From contig NZ_KB894376.1 in NCBI RefSeq assembly GCF_000374425.1, forward strand, positions 1 to 64,000: 64,000 nucleotides of DNA, written 5' to 3'. Source of the DNA: Acinetobacter tjernbergiae DSM 14971 = CIP 107465. Lineage in GTDB: Bacteria; Pseudomonadota; Gammaproteobacteria; Pseudomonadales; Moraxellaceae. Shown here piece by piece: positions 63,823 to 64,000 of this stretch; position 1 is the stretch's first letter; every line of letters starts with the position of its first letter. The position numbers were made by a program, and so were the translations under genes. The notes beneath the pieces are model-generated. The model made no database searches. It was not told the origin of the DNA and worked only from the letters and a program-made list of their open reading frames with translations.

Positions 63823-64000
63823 ATGAACCACTCCGATACTCTAGAACTTAGTTTGCAACTCCTACGTCAACCATCTGTTACTCCTGTCGATCATGATTGT
63901 CAAAATATTATGGCTGAACGCTTAGCAAAGATTGGCTTTAATATCGAAAATATGCGCTTTGAAGATGTCGATAATTTATGGGCTCGTCGTGGAACAACAG
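63823..64000 (+). CDS. dapE: DapE, succinyl-diaminopimelate desuccinylase (start only)
   Basis: The first 59 codons of a gene cut by the window end. MNHSDTLELSLQLLRQPSVT is followed by PVDHDCQNIMAERL and GFNIENMRFEDVDNLWARRG, which match the N-terminus of DapE, a zinc peptidase-fold enzyme in lysine and diaminopimelate synthesis. The catalytic metal ligands lie beyond the window. Confidence 0.88.
   Translation, partial: MNHSDTLELSLQLLRQPSVTPVDHDCQNIMAERLAKIGFNIENMRFEDVDNLWARRGTT

Overview
The window is chromosomal DNA of a gamma-proteobacterium that looks like Acinetobacter. The sequence is AT-rich. It carries a wax ester synthase/DGAT, a DcaP-type porin with an N-terminal coiled coil, a cytoplasmic ElsL-type L,D-carboxypeptidase, a ThrH of exactly the Pseudomonas length, and the order mreBCD-maf-rng divergent from gatCAB. 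Genus is inferred from gene content and protein resemblance only; species cannot be called.

Region 1 (1 to about 9.2 kb) is an accessory island. It holds a DUF932 phage/plasmid-type protein, a zinc-ribbon membrane protein, two lipoproteins of unknown role, and three consecutive minus-strand genes of the YagK/YfjJ (inovirus Gp2-like) replication-protein type. The island ends at 9187-9211 in an orphan 3' end of a tRNA gene, which reads as the distal attachment site of an element that integrated into a tRNA. The intact tRNA and integrase would lie left of the window.

Region 2 (9.3 to 30 kb) is mostly metabolic. It contains a ferritin-like metal-dependent hydrolase, a glutamine-synthetase-like enzyme, a PAP2 phosphatase, an AraC regulator divergent from a coniferyl-type aldehyde dehydrogenase, and the potassium uptake operon kdpABCDE. 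Phased repeats lie in front of kdpA and kdpF is missing. Tandem FadL outer-membrane proteins, thrH, cysH and a wax ester synthase follow. The wax ester synthase is preceded by an unusual 390-base structured intergenic stretch.

Region 3 (30 to 38.2 kb) is core cell biology: rng, maf, mreD, mreC and mreB on the minus strand, and gatC, gatA and gatB on the plus strand.

Region 4 (38.2 to 40.4 kb) is a small accessory spot behind gatB. A diverged second copy of the gatB 3' end follows a small orphan membrane protein. Next comes a membrane protein gene with a one-base frameshift in a T tract, then a REP-like palindrome.

Region 5 (40.4 to 64 kb) is mainly envelope and transport: several exported proteins of unknown function (DUF1176 and DUF4850 types), SbmA/BacA, a patatin-like lipoprotein, an AGCS amino-acid symporter, GltS, DcaP, a nitroreductase, a Bcr/CflA pump, a YccS/FUSC transporter, and a PepSY-flavodoxin-reductase fusion behind a near-consensus Fur box. 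After these come YdcF, an array of six tRNA genes (three Val-TAC, three Asp-GTC), ElsL, YbaN and DUF1853 proteins, an entericidin-like lipoprotein and the start of dapE.

The best candidates for undescribed biology are the triple YagK-like gene cluster, in which the HUH histidines are lost stepwise, and the cassette marked by the duplicated gatB tail. All calls come from reading the sequence; no database search was run.
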